Below are positions 15,913 through 24,552 of a DNA stretch of 64,000 nt, piece by piece. A program made the translations under genes and the position numbers. The notes beneath the pieces are model-generated. The model had not been told where the DNA came from. It did not search any database and saw only the letters and a list, made by a program, of their open reading frames with translations. Source of the DNA: Sporomusa silvacetica DSM 10669 (GTDB taxonomy: Bacteria; Bacillota; Negativicutes; Sporomusales; Sporomusaceae); contig NZ_LSLK01000088.1 of NCBI RefSeq assembly GCF_002257705.1, forward strand, positions 1-64,000, written 5' to 3'. How positions within the stretch are numbered: position 1 is the stretch's first letter; each line of letters opens with the position of its first letter.

Positions 15913-16272
15913 ATGAAAGAACAAGTATCGTGGATTTTTGAAGTTTCTATCAATGATGGTGAGCTGGACAATTTTAAAGCATTAATGAAAGAGATGGTCG
16001 ACTCAACAGCAGCGAACGAACCCGGCACACTTGCCTATGAATGGTCTATTAGTGCAGATGGAATACAGTGCCATATTCACGAATGGTACAAAGATTCCGC
16101 AGCAACTGTGGCACATTTGACAACCTTTAAAGCAAATTATGCTGCACGGTTAATGTCAATGTGCATGGCGACACGTTTTGTTGTCTATGGCAATCCGGAT
16201 TCATCAGTTCATGAAGCTTTGGAAGGTTTCGGAGCCATTTACATGTCCCCTATAGGCGGATTCGTACGCTAA
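15913..16272 (+). CDS. Antibiotic biosynthesis monooxygenase-like (ABM) dimeric alpha/beta-barrel protein
   Basis: 119 residues. WIFEVSINDGELDNFKALMK, NEPGTLAYEWSISADG and CHIHEWYKDSAATVAHL follow the ferredoxin-like ABM pattern (YgiN/quinol monooxygenase relatives). The C-terminal part (FVVYGNPDSSVHEALEGF) matches putative quinol monooxygenases. There is no cofactor motif, as usual for the family. AGGAGG at 15898-15903 precedes the ATG. A strong terminator follows directly, so it is a single-gene unit. Confidence 0.75.
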   Translation: MKEQVSWIFEVSINDGELDNFKALMKEMVDSTAANEPGTLAYEWSISADGIQCHIHEWYKDSAATVAHLTTFKANYAARLMSMCMATRFVVYGNPDSSVHEALEGFGAIYMSPIGGFVR

Positions 16273-16277
16273 CACAA

Positions 16278-16322
16278 ACAATAAGGCCACCTGTCAATGA
16301 GAACTGACAGTGGCCTTATTGT
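16278..16322 (+). terminator. Rho-independent terminator
   Basis: ACAATAAGGCCACCTGTCA pairs with TGACAGTGGCCTTATTGT. The long stem, with a short loop, closes the ABM gene. Confidence 0.7.
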
Positions 16323-16449
16323 TGTGTCTGACGAAATGCATGTTTTTATTAAATTAATATACGCCCTTCCGAAATAGTTAACACAACGAGGTTTTTAGGG
16401 TATGACAAAGATAAGGCTGGGAACTTGGTGATTGATGAAGGATATTCGC

Positions 16450-16687
16450 TGACTATATTGTCGGCAAGGGAAGCTTTATTATTTCAAGGGAGTTGAACCA
16501 GGAGGGCGAAAGGACGGTAGATGGCGGCAAGTGGCATACCAGTACCAGTACAGTCTTAGGAATTTTGAAGAATGAGAAGTATAAAGGGGATAGTAAGCTT
16601 CAGAATCGTTTTAATTGTTTACCCGACTCGTTTCTTGTGTTTACTATTATTTATGCTAAAATACAACGACTACCCGATGTACTATGA
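16450..16687 (+). pseudogene. Large serine recombinase relic
   Basis: The frame reads GKGSFIISRELNQEGERTVD, then GGKWHTSTSTVLGILKNEKY and KGDSKLQ. This is the conserved Recombinase domain stretch of large serine integrases (typically GGKWHxSTVxxILKNEKYxGD). After LQNRF it loses similarity. The catalytic N-terminal serine domain is missing. It marks the remains of an integrative element. Confidence 0.6.
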
Positions 16688-17745
16688 CACCGATTGCAGG
16701 AAACACATTTTGGAGTTTTCAAATCTCCCGCTGTCCATATACCAATAAGATTCGGTTCTGATATCAGTAGACGTGCCAAGCCAAAATACGCAATATTTGT
16801 TGTATTAAGGATGTTTTCCATAACATCATAGCTACGATTCCCACCTGTCAAAATAACAGGAATTGAAATTTCTGTTGCCAATTTTTGAGCATATTCTTTG
16901 AAATAAGATTGTTGTTTTTTCAATATAATCTTTGAGCGCGAAGGTGTTAAATTATTTTTAATAACATTCGGATCAGATGGGTTGCCTCCGCTAACATCCA
17001 CAGCATCAAGTCCATTTTGCTCCATCAGCTTAGCAACAACAATACTTTCCCTTTGCGTTATTCCATCTTCCATAAAATCTTCGGAATTAAGCTTTGCAAT
17101 AATAGGGAATCTTTCACCAACTTCAGCCCGCACCGCCTGCACGACCTCTAAAAGAATGCGTGCACGATTTTCCAATGACCCACCATATTCATCTGCTCTT
17201 TGATTATAATGGGGACTTAAGAATTGACTCAACAAATATCCATGGGCTGCATGCAATTCGACCCCATCAAATCCTGCTTCCTTAGAACGACGCGCCGCAT
17301 TTGCAAACGCCTTTACAATATACGAAATATCTTTCTTTGTCATTGCAATCGGTGTAATACCTGTTAATTCATTTTTCACAGCAGATGGTCCTAAGATATT
17401 TTCACTTGGTGGGTTTAATTGTGTCATAGAACCACCATATACGATCTGCATAATAATGTTAGCACCGTAGCGATGAACCGTATCTGTTAATATTTTATAT
17501 TCGGAAATAAAGTCGTCACTATAAATCCCCATCATACAGGGATTAGGTTGCTCATCTTTCGTTATATATGCATACCCTGTAATAATGGTTCCTACATTTC
17601 CCTTGGCCAATTCCTCATATTGCCTGGATAGTTCACTTGTCAGATGTCCATCTTCTGTGGCAAGCTTTTCCCATACTGCAGCCCGAAAAAAACGATTCTT
17701 TAGCTGCATATCTTTAATGGATGAATGCTCAAAAAGTTTTTTCAA
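16651..17745 (-). CDS. NADH:flavin oxidoreductase (Old Yellow Enzyme family), single-barrel
   Basis: About 364 residues from the TTG at 17745, preferred because GCAGGGGGAC lies just upstream and relatives begin KLFE...LKNRF. An ATG at 17790 would add 15 residues overlapping the ArsR gene. Barrel motifs: LKNRFFRAAVWEK, GVELHAAHGYLLSQFLSPHY, YGGSLENRARILLEV, and a terminal PKCVSCNRCHSTSGSRC carrying a Cys cluster. Unlike the 2699 gene there is no C-terminal FAD/NAD domain. Probably an FMN-dependent reductase of enones or similar. It follows the ArsR gene, overlapping or abutting it. Confidence 0.85.
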   Translation of the reverse strand: MKKLFEHSSIKDMQLKNRFFRAAVWEKLATEDGHLTSELSRQYEELAKGNVGTIITGYAYITKDEQPNPCMMGIYSDDFISEYKILTDTVHRYGANIIMQIVYGGSMTQLNPPSENILGPSAVKNELTGITPIAMTKKDISYIVKAFANAARRSKEAGFDGVELHAAHGYLLSQFLSPHYNQRADEYGGSLENRARILLEVVQAVRAEVGERFPIIAKLNSEDFMEDGITQRESIVVAKLMEQNGLDAVDVSGGNPSDPNVIKNNLTPSRSKIILKKQQSYFKEYAQKLATEISIPVILTGGNRSYDVMENILNTTNIAYFGLARLLISEPNLIGIWTAGDLKTPKCVSCNRCHSTSGSRCILA

Positions 17746-17768
17746 TTTTTGTCCCCCTGCGTAATATT

Positions 17769-18086
17769 TCAGATCTCTAGATCTATCCATTTTTTTATTT
17801 CCTGAATGGCTATTTCATTTCTCCGAAAATAGGTATATTGATTGATTTTTTTCGACTCTAACAAACCAGCCTCTTCCAAGCTTGCTAAAAAATTAGAAAT
17901 CGTCGATTGTGATAGACTGGCTTTTTTTTGGATGCTCTGTACACAAACACCACCTGGAAAATCCGTTACTACCGTTAAATGCATTTGTGGACCAAAGTAT
18001 TTTGTCGGTTCTTTCAACCAAAGTAAAATGTTAAGTCGTGTTTCATTTCCCAATGCTTTAAAAATCTTTATCATATCTATATCCAT
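17769..18086 (-). CDS. ArsR-family winged-helix regulator
   Basis: 105 residues: MIKIFKALGNETRLNILLWL at the start, and SIQKKASLSQSTISNFLASL followed by EEAGLLESKKINQYTYFRR as the recognition helix and wing. There is a VCVQS segment but no clear paired Cys metal site (no ELCVCDL), so the inducer is uncertain. It is the first gene of a two-gene unit with the flavin oxidoreductase, whose start lies at its stop, so it probably autoregulates that unit. Confidence 0.85.
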   Translation of the reverse strand: MDIDMIKIFKALGNETRLNILLWLKEPTKYFGPQMHLTVVTDFPGGVCVQSIQKKASLSQSTISNFLASLEEAGLLESKKINQYTYFRRNEIAIQEIKKWIDLEI

Positions 18087-18229
18087 AGCTATATCCCTCT
18101 CTGCCTAATTGATATTTATTTTATTGTATCACAGAGAAGATCTCTTTTAAATTTTATGGATGGATATTATTATCATAGCCTATTACGTCTGTTACTACAG
18201 TTGCGTACCCTGAAAATTTTTCAATCTTC

Positions 18230-18321
18230 CAGAATTTATAACTAAATTCTGTTGACATAAGAACGACTAAGGCTTCTGCCGGCGTCCTGAGGGACTTGGC
18301 ACAAGCCAAGTCTTTTCTTAT
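18230..18321 (+). repeat. 92-bp structured intergenic repeat, copy B
   Basis: Identical to copy A (9381-9472) except one base in the loop of the first hairpin. Here it lies between the start of the ArsR gene and the 3' end of the convergent-side radical SAM gene, so it is not simply a leader of a downstream gene. Confidence 0.75.
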
Positions 18322-18339
18322 GTCCGTATTAGCGCCTGC

Positions 18340-19221
18340 TTATAAGCTTTTTATACTTTCGCGAAAGCTCCTGAGCTTATTTTCCGGTGTGTTATCAATG
18401 ACACGTTGCAAAGCCGTGATCATTTTATCCTTATCATGTGGGATTGTCCCTACAAGAGGTACGGCTATCGAAACATGTACAGCCTCAAAGATGGTCGGTG
18501 TGGTAAGGCTTTTGATGAATTCCATCATTTCCTGCAGCTTTTCCACTTCCGTAGCTTCCTGGAACTCACCCGTTTGTGCCTGCCTATATAACGGCGTCCC
18601 CGGCATCAGTGTCAACGATGACGCGTAAATCATCGTTGGCTTTAAGCCGTTTAAGATTTTGGCTGAATCATGGGCGTGCTTCATACCATAGCCATGACCG
18701 CCTAAACCATTGAGAAAATTAGCGACATAGCGAAAACCTGCAGCATCCATTTTAGAACACTGCTCGGTAATCAATTCTGATGTATATCCCTTATTCATCC
18801 GCTCTAAAATCACATCATCACCGGATTCTATGCCAAAGTAGGGATTGCTATATCCCGCCTCACTTAAAGCACGCAGCTCAGCGACACTTTTATTGGTCAT
18901 ATTATTGATTCTTGCATACCCGCCGATGGATTCGACCGTCGGCAGATACTCATGGATGAGCCCCGCAATCATCATCAGCTTGTCATAGCTTAATACAAAA
19001 GGATCAGCTCCTTGCAAGAAAATTCTTTTCTCTTTGAGATTCATGCTTCTGAGCTCAGCCAGATCCGCTTTGATTTCCTCCATCGGAGATACCTTAAAGC
19101 TACTCTCTTTATAAAAAGCACAAAACGCACATTGATTATGTGTACTGCATCCTGATGTAACCTGTAAATAAGCGGATTCCGCTTCGTATGGCGGTCTGTT
19201 AATTCCACTTGAAAAATGCAT
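18340..19221 (-). CDS. Radical SAM protein of unknown function
   Basis: 293 residues. The cluster motif is GCSTHNQCAFCAFYKESS near 28, of the CxxxxxCxxC form typical of YgiQ/Elp3-like or coproporphyrinogen-dehydrogenase-like proteins in anaerobes. SIGGYARINNM, NPYFGIESGDD and ASSLTLMPGTPLYRQA follow the usual barrel pattern. There is no SPASM or methyltransferase domain. It is probably an orphan. An AT-rich palindromic region sits about 180 bases upstream. Confidence 0.8.
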   Translation of the reverse strand: MHFSSGINRPPYEAESAYLQVTSGCSTHNQCAFCAFYKESSFKVSPMEEIKADLAELRSMNLKEKRIFLQGADPFVLSYDKLMMIAGLIHEYLPTVESIGGYARINNMTNKSVAELRALSEAGYSNPYFGIESGDDVILERMNKGYTSELITEQCSKMDAAGFRYVANFLNGLGGHGYGMKHAHDSAKILNGLKPTMIYASSLTLMPGTPLYRQAQTGEFQEATEVEKLQEMMEFIKSLTTPTIFEAVHVSIAVPLVGTIPHDKDKMITALQRVIDNTPENKLRSFRESIKSL

Positions 19222-19401
19222 AAAAATTTCCCCTCCTAATAACCTAAAAAATTGTCAGCTCGTTTTTTCAATCCTTACAAGCTGGTGCGGCGAAGTGTTG
19301 CTTTAAAGTTTTCTTCATCGGTATACTAATTGCATAAGCTAACTTGGTAATCATATTTTCCTTAAACCACGCTTTCGTAAAACATATGTAAGCTCCCTTT
19401 A

Positions 19402-19447
19402 TATTAATCTATAAATATAGATTAATATTATCTATATTTATAGATTA
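19402..19447. promoter_or_regulatory. AT-rich near-palindrome, two inverted copies of a 16-mer
   Basis: ATCTATAAATATAGAT and its mirror ATCTATATTTATAGAT lie 6-7 bases apart, forming a roughly 45-base imperfect palindrome. Placed upstream of the minus-strand radical SAM gene, it could be an operator. The rest of 19222-19600 shows no gene. Confidence 0.4.
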
Positions 19448-19604
19448 ATATTATCAACCCCACATTTTTTTGTCAAGATATTTTTTAATGTATTTATCAC
19501 GAGCAAACTGCAAGTTCAAGGATCATCGAACCGAACATTTGTCCCACTTAAGATTACCTGAAATGAATGATGTTCTTGCGTAAAAGTATAGACTCTAAAA
19601 CAGA

Positions 19605-20140
19605 AGGGCGTGTCGCAAAACGTTTATAAAAAAACGTAAAGCGACACGCCCTTTTTGAGTAAACGAGAAGAAAAAAGCAGTTGAGAAAAAGAAAAGACGA
19701 AGTCGCAGTCGGGTTATGGGCATAACAAAACAGAGGAAGCTCCTTCCCCTAGTAAAAATTCTTGTATGTGGTTGTCAGGACGCTTGGGGAATATGCAAAT
19801 AGGTTCCACAGCGTCCGCTTTGGATTTTATTGTGGAGTTTGTTTAGGTTATATCCCATACACAGCAGCAGGAATTCGGTCTGCACTTTAACTTTGCCTCG
19901 CAGCAGAAATCGCCGGAAGCCCATGTCCTCTTTAAGGACTCCGAACGCTCCCTCCACCTGAATGGAGCGGTTCATGCGCAACAGGACACCTTCCTCGCTT
20001 TGAATGCGCGCCTGCATTTCTTGGCGTTGCCTGAGAAAGGCTTTGGATACATGCAGGTTCTTGCTCCGTTCTTCCAGCGGCTTTTTCTTGCCCCCTTGAT
20101 GCATTGCGCCTTATGCGGGCAACCGGCGCACTCTGGGCGT
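19605..20140 (-). pseudogene. IS1182-family transposase, C-terminal remnant with one end
   Basis: The minus strand from about 20104 to 19775 encodes EEGVLLRMNRSIQVEGAFGV, LKEDMGFRRFL and LLLCMGYNLNKLHNK, the conserved C-terminus of IS1182 transposases. The preceding conserved piece ECAGCPHKAQCIKGARK lies in another frame, so there is a frameshift near 20086. The N-terminal half is gone. At 19605-19616 and 19641-19652, AGGGCGTGTCGC and its complement form a hairpin plus T-run, resembling the IS end and acting as a terminator. Confidence 0.7.
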
Positions 20141-20145
20141 GTCAA

Positions 20146-20294
20146 GGGGACGGGGTTATTGACACAAATTAGGCTTTGAGCAAGATCGAGTGATGGGTGG
20201 GAGCATGCAAGGAAAATGAAAGATGTCAGCAACCCCGTCCCCGTGGCACAGCAAGGAAAATGAAAGATGTCAGCAACCCCGTCCCCGTGGCACA
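20146..20294. repeat. REP-like element: tandem 44-bp duplication with inverted GGGGACGGGGTT
   Basis: Bases 20207-20250 and 20251-20294 are identical 44-base direct repeats containing AACCCCGTCCCCGTGGCAC. GGGGACGGGGTT at 20146-20157 is the inverted form, so a long stem can form. The sequence style resembles REP elements mobilised by RAYT (IS200-like) transposases in Firmicutes. It interrupts the IS1182 remnant. Confidence 0.65.
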
Positions 20295-20455
20295 GCATGG
20301 GAAAAATATAGCGATAAAAATCGTGTAGAGATGCGAATTGCTGAGAAATGTGAAATGGAATCACTATATAAGGCTGATGATGTTGATTTTATCAATCAGG
20401 TGATACACGGTAATGAAAAATAAGAAAACAGTACAAAATCAATGACATTAATATT

Positions 20456-20830
20456 TTAGGAGGCATAAATAATGATTGTATTATCTTGTGTAATGAAAGC
20501 CAAGACGGGCAAAGGGGGCCCCTCGGAATCGGCATTCAGGTGCAGGTTACAAACTACCATTGGGTGCTGCAACCCAAAGTTGTGGTGCTGAGCGCAAATG
20601 GAAAAGGCTGATAAATCAGTCAGTTGAGTGCCATGAAGCTGAACGAAAGTGAAGAACCGAAGAAGCGTCGTTACTACGAAGAACACAGTCGAAACCAGGG
20701 GATTTTGACACAACTAGGAGGGATCTGACAGGAACCTGATTACGGGTCAGACGGTTGTCGGCACACCGCAACCGTTTCGTTGGCTGATGGAAGGATTAAG
20801 CCTAGAGCAGCCGAAAGCCCACAAATAAGC
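20456..20830 (+). other. Possible group II intron ribozyme remnant
   Basis: The stretch contains GATAAATCAGTCAGTTGAGT, GCCATGAAGCTGAACGAAAG and GAAGAACCGAAGAAGCGTCG, which resemble the domain I core of bacterial group II introns as I remember it. It begins just after a start codon with AGGAGG at 20459-20464, as if a small gene had been interrupted. No intron-encoded reverse transcriptase and no convincing domain V were found. Confidence 0.35.
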
Positions 20831-20939
20831 CAGTGAAATTCAGATCATTTAATGCAACAAGAACGTATTAAAAGCCAAAATAGCAAAGATTTTTCCTACC
20901 TTGGCACAAGGTAATGCGGCAAAATATGGTATACTTAGA

Positions 20940-21063
20940 ATATGGAAAATGCAACGGAAAATAACAACCCCCAACCCCCAGGAGGAAACACTCTCTGTTT
21001 CCCGTGCCAAATATGAGGCATTACAGGCAGAAAATGCTGAACTGACCCAACAGGTAAAATGGC
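20940..21063 (+). pseudogene. IS66-family TnpC N-terminal relic
   Basis: A frame reads LSVSRAKYEALQAENAELTQ followed by QVKWLMEQ, matching the leucine-zipper start of IS66 TnpC transposases. The beginning lies in another frame (MENATENNNPQPPGG), so there is a frameshift, and similarity ends at about 21063. The catalytic region is absent. Confidence 0.55.
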
Positions 21064-21146
21064 TCATGGAGCAACATATAGCTAAAGTAGCGTGTACTTA
21101 TGTGACAATATGTACAAGATAATACAATTTACTGGAGGAGTCGGAT

Positions 21147-21584
21147 GTGATATCGATAACAAGCATTCAGATCGCGGATTTAGAGCAGTATGCAGTGCTA
21201 TGTAATACGCTTTTTGGATCTAAAACCAATATGGCTCAATTAGAAAAAACAGTTAAGAAAATTGTCAGTAACCCGGACTATATTCTCGTTGGAGCAAAAG
21301 ATGAGAACAAACAACTGCTGGGAGCTGTAACGGGTATTACATGCCTGGATACAGTGGGTGAATGCCAACCTTTCATGGTGCTTGAGAACCTTATTGTGAG
21401 TGAAAAGAGTCGCAGGCAGGGAGTGGGGAAGCAGTTAGTAAATTATATTGAAAATAATGCTCGTGACCGGAATTGTTACTTTGTTATGCTTATGTCGCTG
21501 GTTAAAAGAACGGAAGCCCATATGTTCTACGAAGCTATCGGGTACTCAAAGAACATAGCACGAGGATATAAAAAATATTTGTAG
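21147..21584 (+). CDS. GNAT-family N-acetyltransferase
   Basis: 145 residues from the GTG at 21147, after GGAGG at 21135-21139. The acetyl-CoA motif is present: LENLIVSEKSRRQGVGKQLV, with MFYEAIGYSK as the C-terminal motif B. Substrate is not assignable. It stands between the mobile-element debris and the hemerythrin gene, and could be part of either small unit. Confidence 0.85.
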   Translation: MISITSIQIADLEQYAVLCNTLFGSKTNMAQLEKTVKKIVSNPDYILVGAKDENKQLLGAVTGITCLDTVGECQPFMVLENLIVSEKSRRQGVGKQLVNYIENNARDRNCYFVMLMSLVKRTEAHMFYEAIGYSKNIARGYKKYL

Positions 21585-21690
21585 GGCGGATCCCAAAGTT
21601 CAATACAAAATACCCAAATAATAAATATTACTTTGCAGGACATGCCTGTTTTTTTGTCGAATTTTACCTACCAGTAATTTATGCGAAGAG

Positions 21691-22104
21691 GTGTTAAGAA
21701 TCGTGGTATTGTGGAAAGATGAATATAATGTTAGTATTCCTGCAATTGATGAACAACATAAAAAATTATTTGATATCGCTAACCGCATCAGTGAATTGCT
21801 GGCAAATGAGTTACTAGTTGATAAGTATGACCATATTATAGCTGTACTAAACGAATTACGTGACTATACGGTTGAACATTTTGCTGCCGAAGAAGCCTAT
21901 ATGCTGAAGCACAAATATCGTAAGTTCCTCTCCCACAAAGCACTTCACCATGAATTTATTGAAAAAATAAATACCGTCGATTTAAACCAAATTGATAACG
22001 AACAAAATTTATATTTAAAAGATATATTAAACTTTGTTACAGAATGGCTGATTTCTCACATTTTGCAAGAAGACAAACAGATTGGCGGATTATCTGAAAA
22101 ATAA
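21691..22104 (+). CDS. Bacteriohemerythrin
   Basis: About 133-137 residues; the GTG at 21691 or at 21703 may be used. The di-iron ligands are all visible: IDEQHKKLF, then YTVEHFAAEEAYMLKHKY, then HKALHHEFI, and WLISHILQEDKQI. This is the standard H...H...E...H...H...H...D set. The protein binds oxygen (or nitric oxide) reversibly in the cytoplasm and in anaerobes is linked to oxygen sensing or scavenging. Appears monocistronic. Confidence 0.9.
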   Translation: MLRIVVLWKDEYNVSIPAIDEQHKKLFDIANRISELLANELLVDKYDHIIAVLNELRDYTVEHFAAEEAYMLKHKYRKFLSHKALHHEFIEKINTVDLNQIDNEQNLYLKDILNFVTEWLISHILQEDKQIGGLSEK

Positions 22105-22128
22105 TAAAAATAATAGGAAGCAGCGTTA

Positions 22129-22695
22129 ATGAATGATCTGAAGCTCATTATGAGACTTCAGGTCATTTTTTTATATATTCAGGAATATAAGGAGTTTAAA
22201 GACATATTAACGAATGTGAAAAATCCGTATCCATCACCAGAAGACTGGCGCGATATAGTGATCTATTTTATTATGACTGACAGGTTTAATAAATCCGGCG
22301 ATACTGGCATTTATAACAAATCTCTAGACGGAAAAGAATGGGACAAAGACGAGTACAATGGTTTTTTAGGCGGCAATTTCAAAGGAATAACTGAGAAACT
22401 AGACTATCTGAAGGAACTTGGTGTGGGGGCTGTTTGGATTACTCCACCCTTTAAAAATTGCGGATACGAACCGTCTTTTTATGGTTATGGTATTCAAGAT
22501 TTTTTAAGTATCGATAGTCGTTTTGGTACTGAAAAAGAATTACAGGAATTTGTGCGTAAAGCCCACTCTGTGGGCATTTATGTTATCTTTGATATTGTAC
22601 TTAACCATGTAGGAAATGTATTCAAATATGACTTAGGTAAACAACATTTACTGTGCGAAATTCCAATGGCTATAATTTACGCGTACTCGGATTGA
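22129..22695 (+). pseudogene. Alpha-amylase family (GH13) N-terminal fragment
   Basis: 188 codons. The GH13 barrel begins well: DIVIYFIMTDRFNKSGDTG, FLGGNFKGITEKLDYLKELG, GVGAVWITPPF, and region I DIVLNHVG. It then stops within about 25 residues, before regions II-IV that hold the nucleophile Asp and acid Glu. Full-length enzymes exceed 400 residues. So it is a truncated remnant, probably deleted at the point where similarity ends near 22640. Confidence 0.7.
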
Positions 22696-22780
22696 CTTTA
22701 GAGCCTATGGAGGTCAAAATAATAAAAAACGGATCTGTCTAACTTAAAGCAAGTTTAAGGTAAGGTTTGTTAAAGGTTAT

Positions 22781-22915
22781 ATGCGAACATCACATTGGAG
22801 CAATGTTACGACGGGGGAAGTTGGGTCTATGGTCAGAGAAGCGATTAAGCGTGGTGAGCAGGCGATAGCGGAAGAAGCTAAAGCCAATAGTACCGCCCAT
22901 CAAAATGCAAAGTAA
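22781..22915 (+). CDS. Small hypothetical protein (44 aa)
   Basis: ATG at 22781 with AAAGG a few bases upstream. The product runs MRTSHWSNVTTGEVGSMVRE, then an Ala/Glu-rich helix and a hydrophilic tail. A strong terminator starts 2 bases after the stop, which supports a real gene end. I do not recognise the family; it is predicted to be a soluble helical protein. Confidence 0.45.
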   Translation: MRTSHWSNVTTGEVGSMVREAIKRGEQAIAEEAKANSTAHQNAK

Positions 22916-22916
22916 T

Positions 22917-22960
22917 AAAAGTTACCCGAAACGGGAAATCGTTTCGGGTAACTTTTATTT
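22917..22960 (+). terminator. Rho-independent terminator
   Basis: AAAAGTTACCCGAAAC pairs with GTTTCGGGTAACTTTT around an 8-base loop, then ATTTT. Confidence 0.8.
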
Positions 22961-23184
22961 TAGAACAGATGAGCTACCAGAAACTCTTTGAGTAATATTG
23001 CTTGCATTTTCTATCAGTATATAATATGTTTCTTTGAGTCTGCACTTGACAAAGGGGTTAGAATAGAGTGGAGTTTTGTTACGTTTCAACCCTTGTGGAC
23101 GAGAGGTTGGAGCTTTGCTTTTGGGACGGTCGATTTATCATAAACTTGCGGTGGTCATACTCGAAAAGGATGTGAGGCTTCTAT

Positions 23185-24067
23185 ATGGCATACGTTTTAC
23201 TCTTAACTGCCGCTATGATGTGGAGTTTTGTTGGAGTTTTAGTAAAGTACGCTTCTATGATGGTGGACAGTAGTACGATCACGGTTTGTCGTTTTCTATT
23301 TGGAGTAGTTTTCTTGGGACTTCTAATTAAAATAAACAAACAAGAGTTTAATCTGGGTTGGAAAAATAAGTGGGTATGGATTGGCGCAATTGGTAAATGC
23401 GTTAATTATATTTTCGAAAATATTGCGATATCGATTGGTTTTTGCGTATGGGAATATTATTAATTTGCCGATTCAGACAGTTTTTCTTGCGGCTATGTCA
23501 GTTTTCTATTTTGGTGAAAAAATTAATCTCCGAAAAATAATTTCTATTTTACTATGTATTGCCGGCGTGGTACTTGTTAGCTGGAAGGGATCGCTTTCTG
23601 AATTAAGTTCAAATATAACAACAGTTCTATTTACAATATCGGCTATAGGCGCAGTTTTTCATATCATTAGTCAGAAAAAGCTTATCGGCCGAATGGACTC
23701 AGCTAATATGAATTTTTCAATATTTTTGTTATGTACAGTTATAACTGGCGCCCCTGTTCCTTATACCTTTCATGCTACAGGAGATTTTACGATAATTGCT
23801 TTATTTTCTTTAGTAGCGCTAGGTCTTATTACCGGTATAAGTTTTTACATTAACACAAAAGCGTTAGAAAGGCTCCCGTTACTTACGATTGCCATTGTAA
23901 CTAACTTTAGTGTCATATTTTCCTTACTATGGGCGTGGATTTTATTTAATGAACCGATAAATGAATATGTTATATCTGAGGCAATCACATTTATTATCGG
24001 TGTTGTACTTATGAGTGTACCGGAAAAAGAAAATCTCAGTGTAATTTCAAGTGAGAATGTTAAATAA
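23185..24067 (+). pseudogene. EamA/DMT-family transporter with a frameshift
   Basis: The first frame encodes VLLLTAAMMWSFVGVLVKYA and several membrane helices up to about 23440. The second frame continues with NIINLPIQTVFLAAMSVFYF and the remaining helices to 24067. Joined, they make one ten-helix EamA permease of about 290 residues. The break is at the TTTTT run 23439-23443, so a one-base slip explains it. It could be a true pseudogene or a sequencing error. EamA proteins export metabolites; the substrate is unknown. Confidence 0.75.
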
Positions 24068-24077
24068 GAGTAACCGC

Positions 24078-24117
24078 AAAAAGGCTGTCAGCAAAATTAA
24101 CGCTGACAGCCTTTTTG
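24078..24117 (+). terminator. Rho-independent terminator
   Basis: AAAAAGGCTGTCAGC pairs with GCTGACAGCCTTTTT. Confidence 0.8.
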
Positions 24118-24183
24118 TGCAAAGTTTTCATAAGTTGAGGTAATGTCGAGGTATATTTCGAAGAAAAATCCTAAACATAAGTG

Positions 24184-24238
24184 TTGACGAAAGTGAAAAA
24201 CAACTCTACAATATATACTATACAGGGGTATTGTATAC
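24184..24238 (+). promoter_or_regulatory. Promoter and copper-repressor operator of the cop operon
   Basis: TTGACG (24184-24189) and TACAAT (24207-24212) are 17 bases apart. Just downstream, GTATACAATACCCCTGTATA (read on the minus strand, 24218-24237) is a pseudo-palindrome with the G/C-rich centre flanked by TATA arms seen in CsoR operators. Binding there would block transcription until Cu(I) is present. Confidence 0.7.
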
Positions 24239-24249
24239 GGAGGAGTATC

Positions 24250-24519
24250 ATGTTAAATGAACGCGAAATAGCTAATGTCAAAAAAAGACTGCGGCGGACT
24301 GGTGGACAAATCAACGGAATTGAGAAAATGATTGATGAAGGTCGCTACTGTGTGGATGTCTTGCAGCAGATTATGGCGGCCAGGGCGGCGCTCAATCAAG
24401 TTGCGCTTATTATGATTGAAAGCCATACGAAAAGCTGTGTAGTTAATGCTATAAAGGAAAATCGAACCGATGAGGCTGTCGATGAGTTAATGGGCGTTTT
24501 ATCTAAGTTTACAAAGTGA
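24250..24519 (+). CDS. csoR: CsoR-family copper-sensing repressor
   Basis: 89 residues from the ATG at 24250, with GGAGG at 24239-24243. All-helical DUF156 protein: VKKRLRRTGGQINGIEKMID, then GRYCVDVLQQI and ESHTKSC. The Cys-His-Cys set (C in RYC, H and C in ESHTKSC) is the Cu(I) site of CsoR. It is the first gene of the operon with the copper ATPase, which fixes copper rather than nickel or formaldehyde as the likely signal. Autoregulated by the operator just upstream. Confidence 0.88.
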   Translation: MLNEREIANVKKRLRRTGGQINGIEKMIDEGRYCVDVLQQIMAARAALNQVALIMIESHTKSCVVNAIKENRTDEAVDELMGVLSKFTK

Positions 24520-24552
24520 GATAAAGTTTACGATTGAAGAGGTGAAAAAGTT

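Noticed and set aside
23076..23273. ORF overlapping the start of the EamA pseudogene
   Set aside because: Out of frame with the convincing EamA start and without motif; probably a shadow frame.
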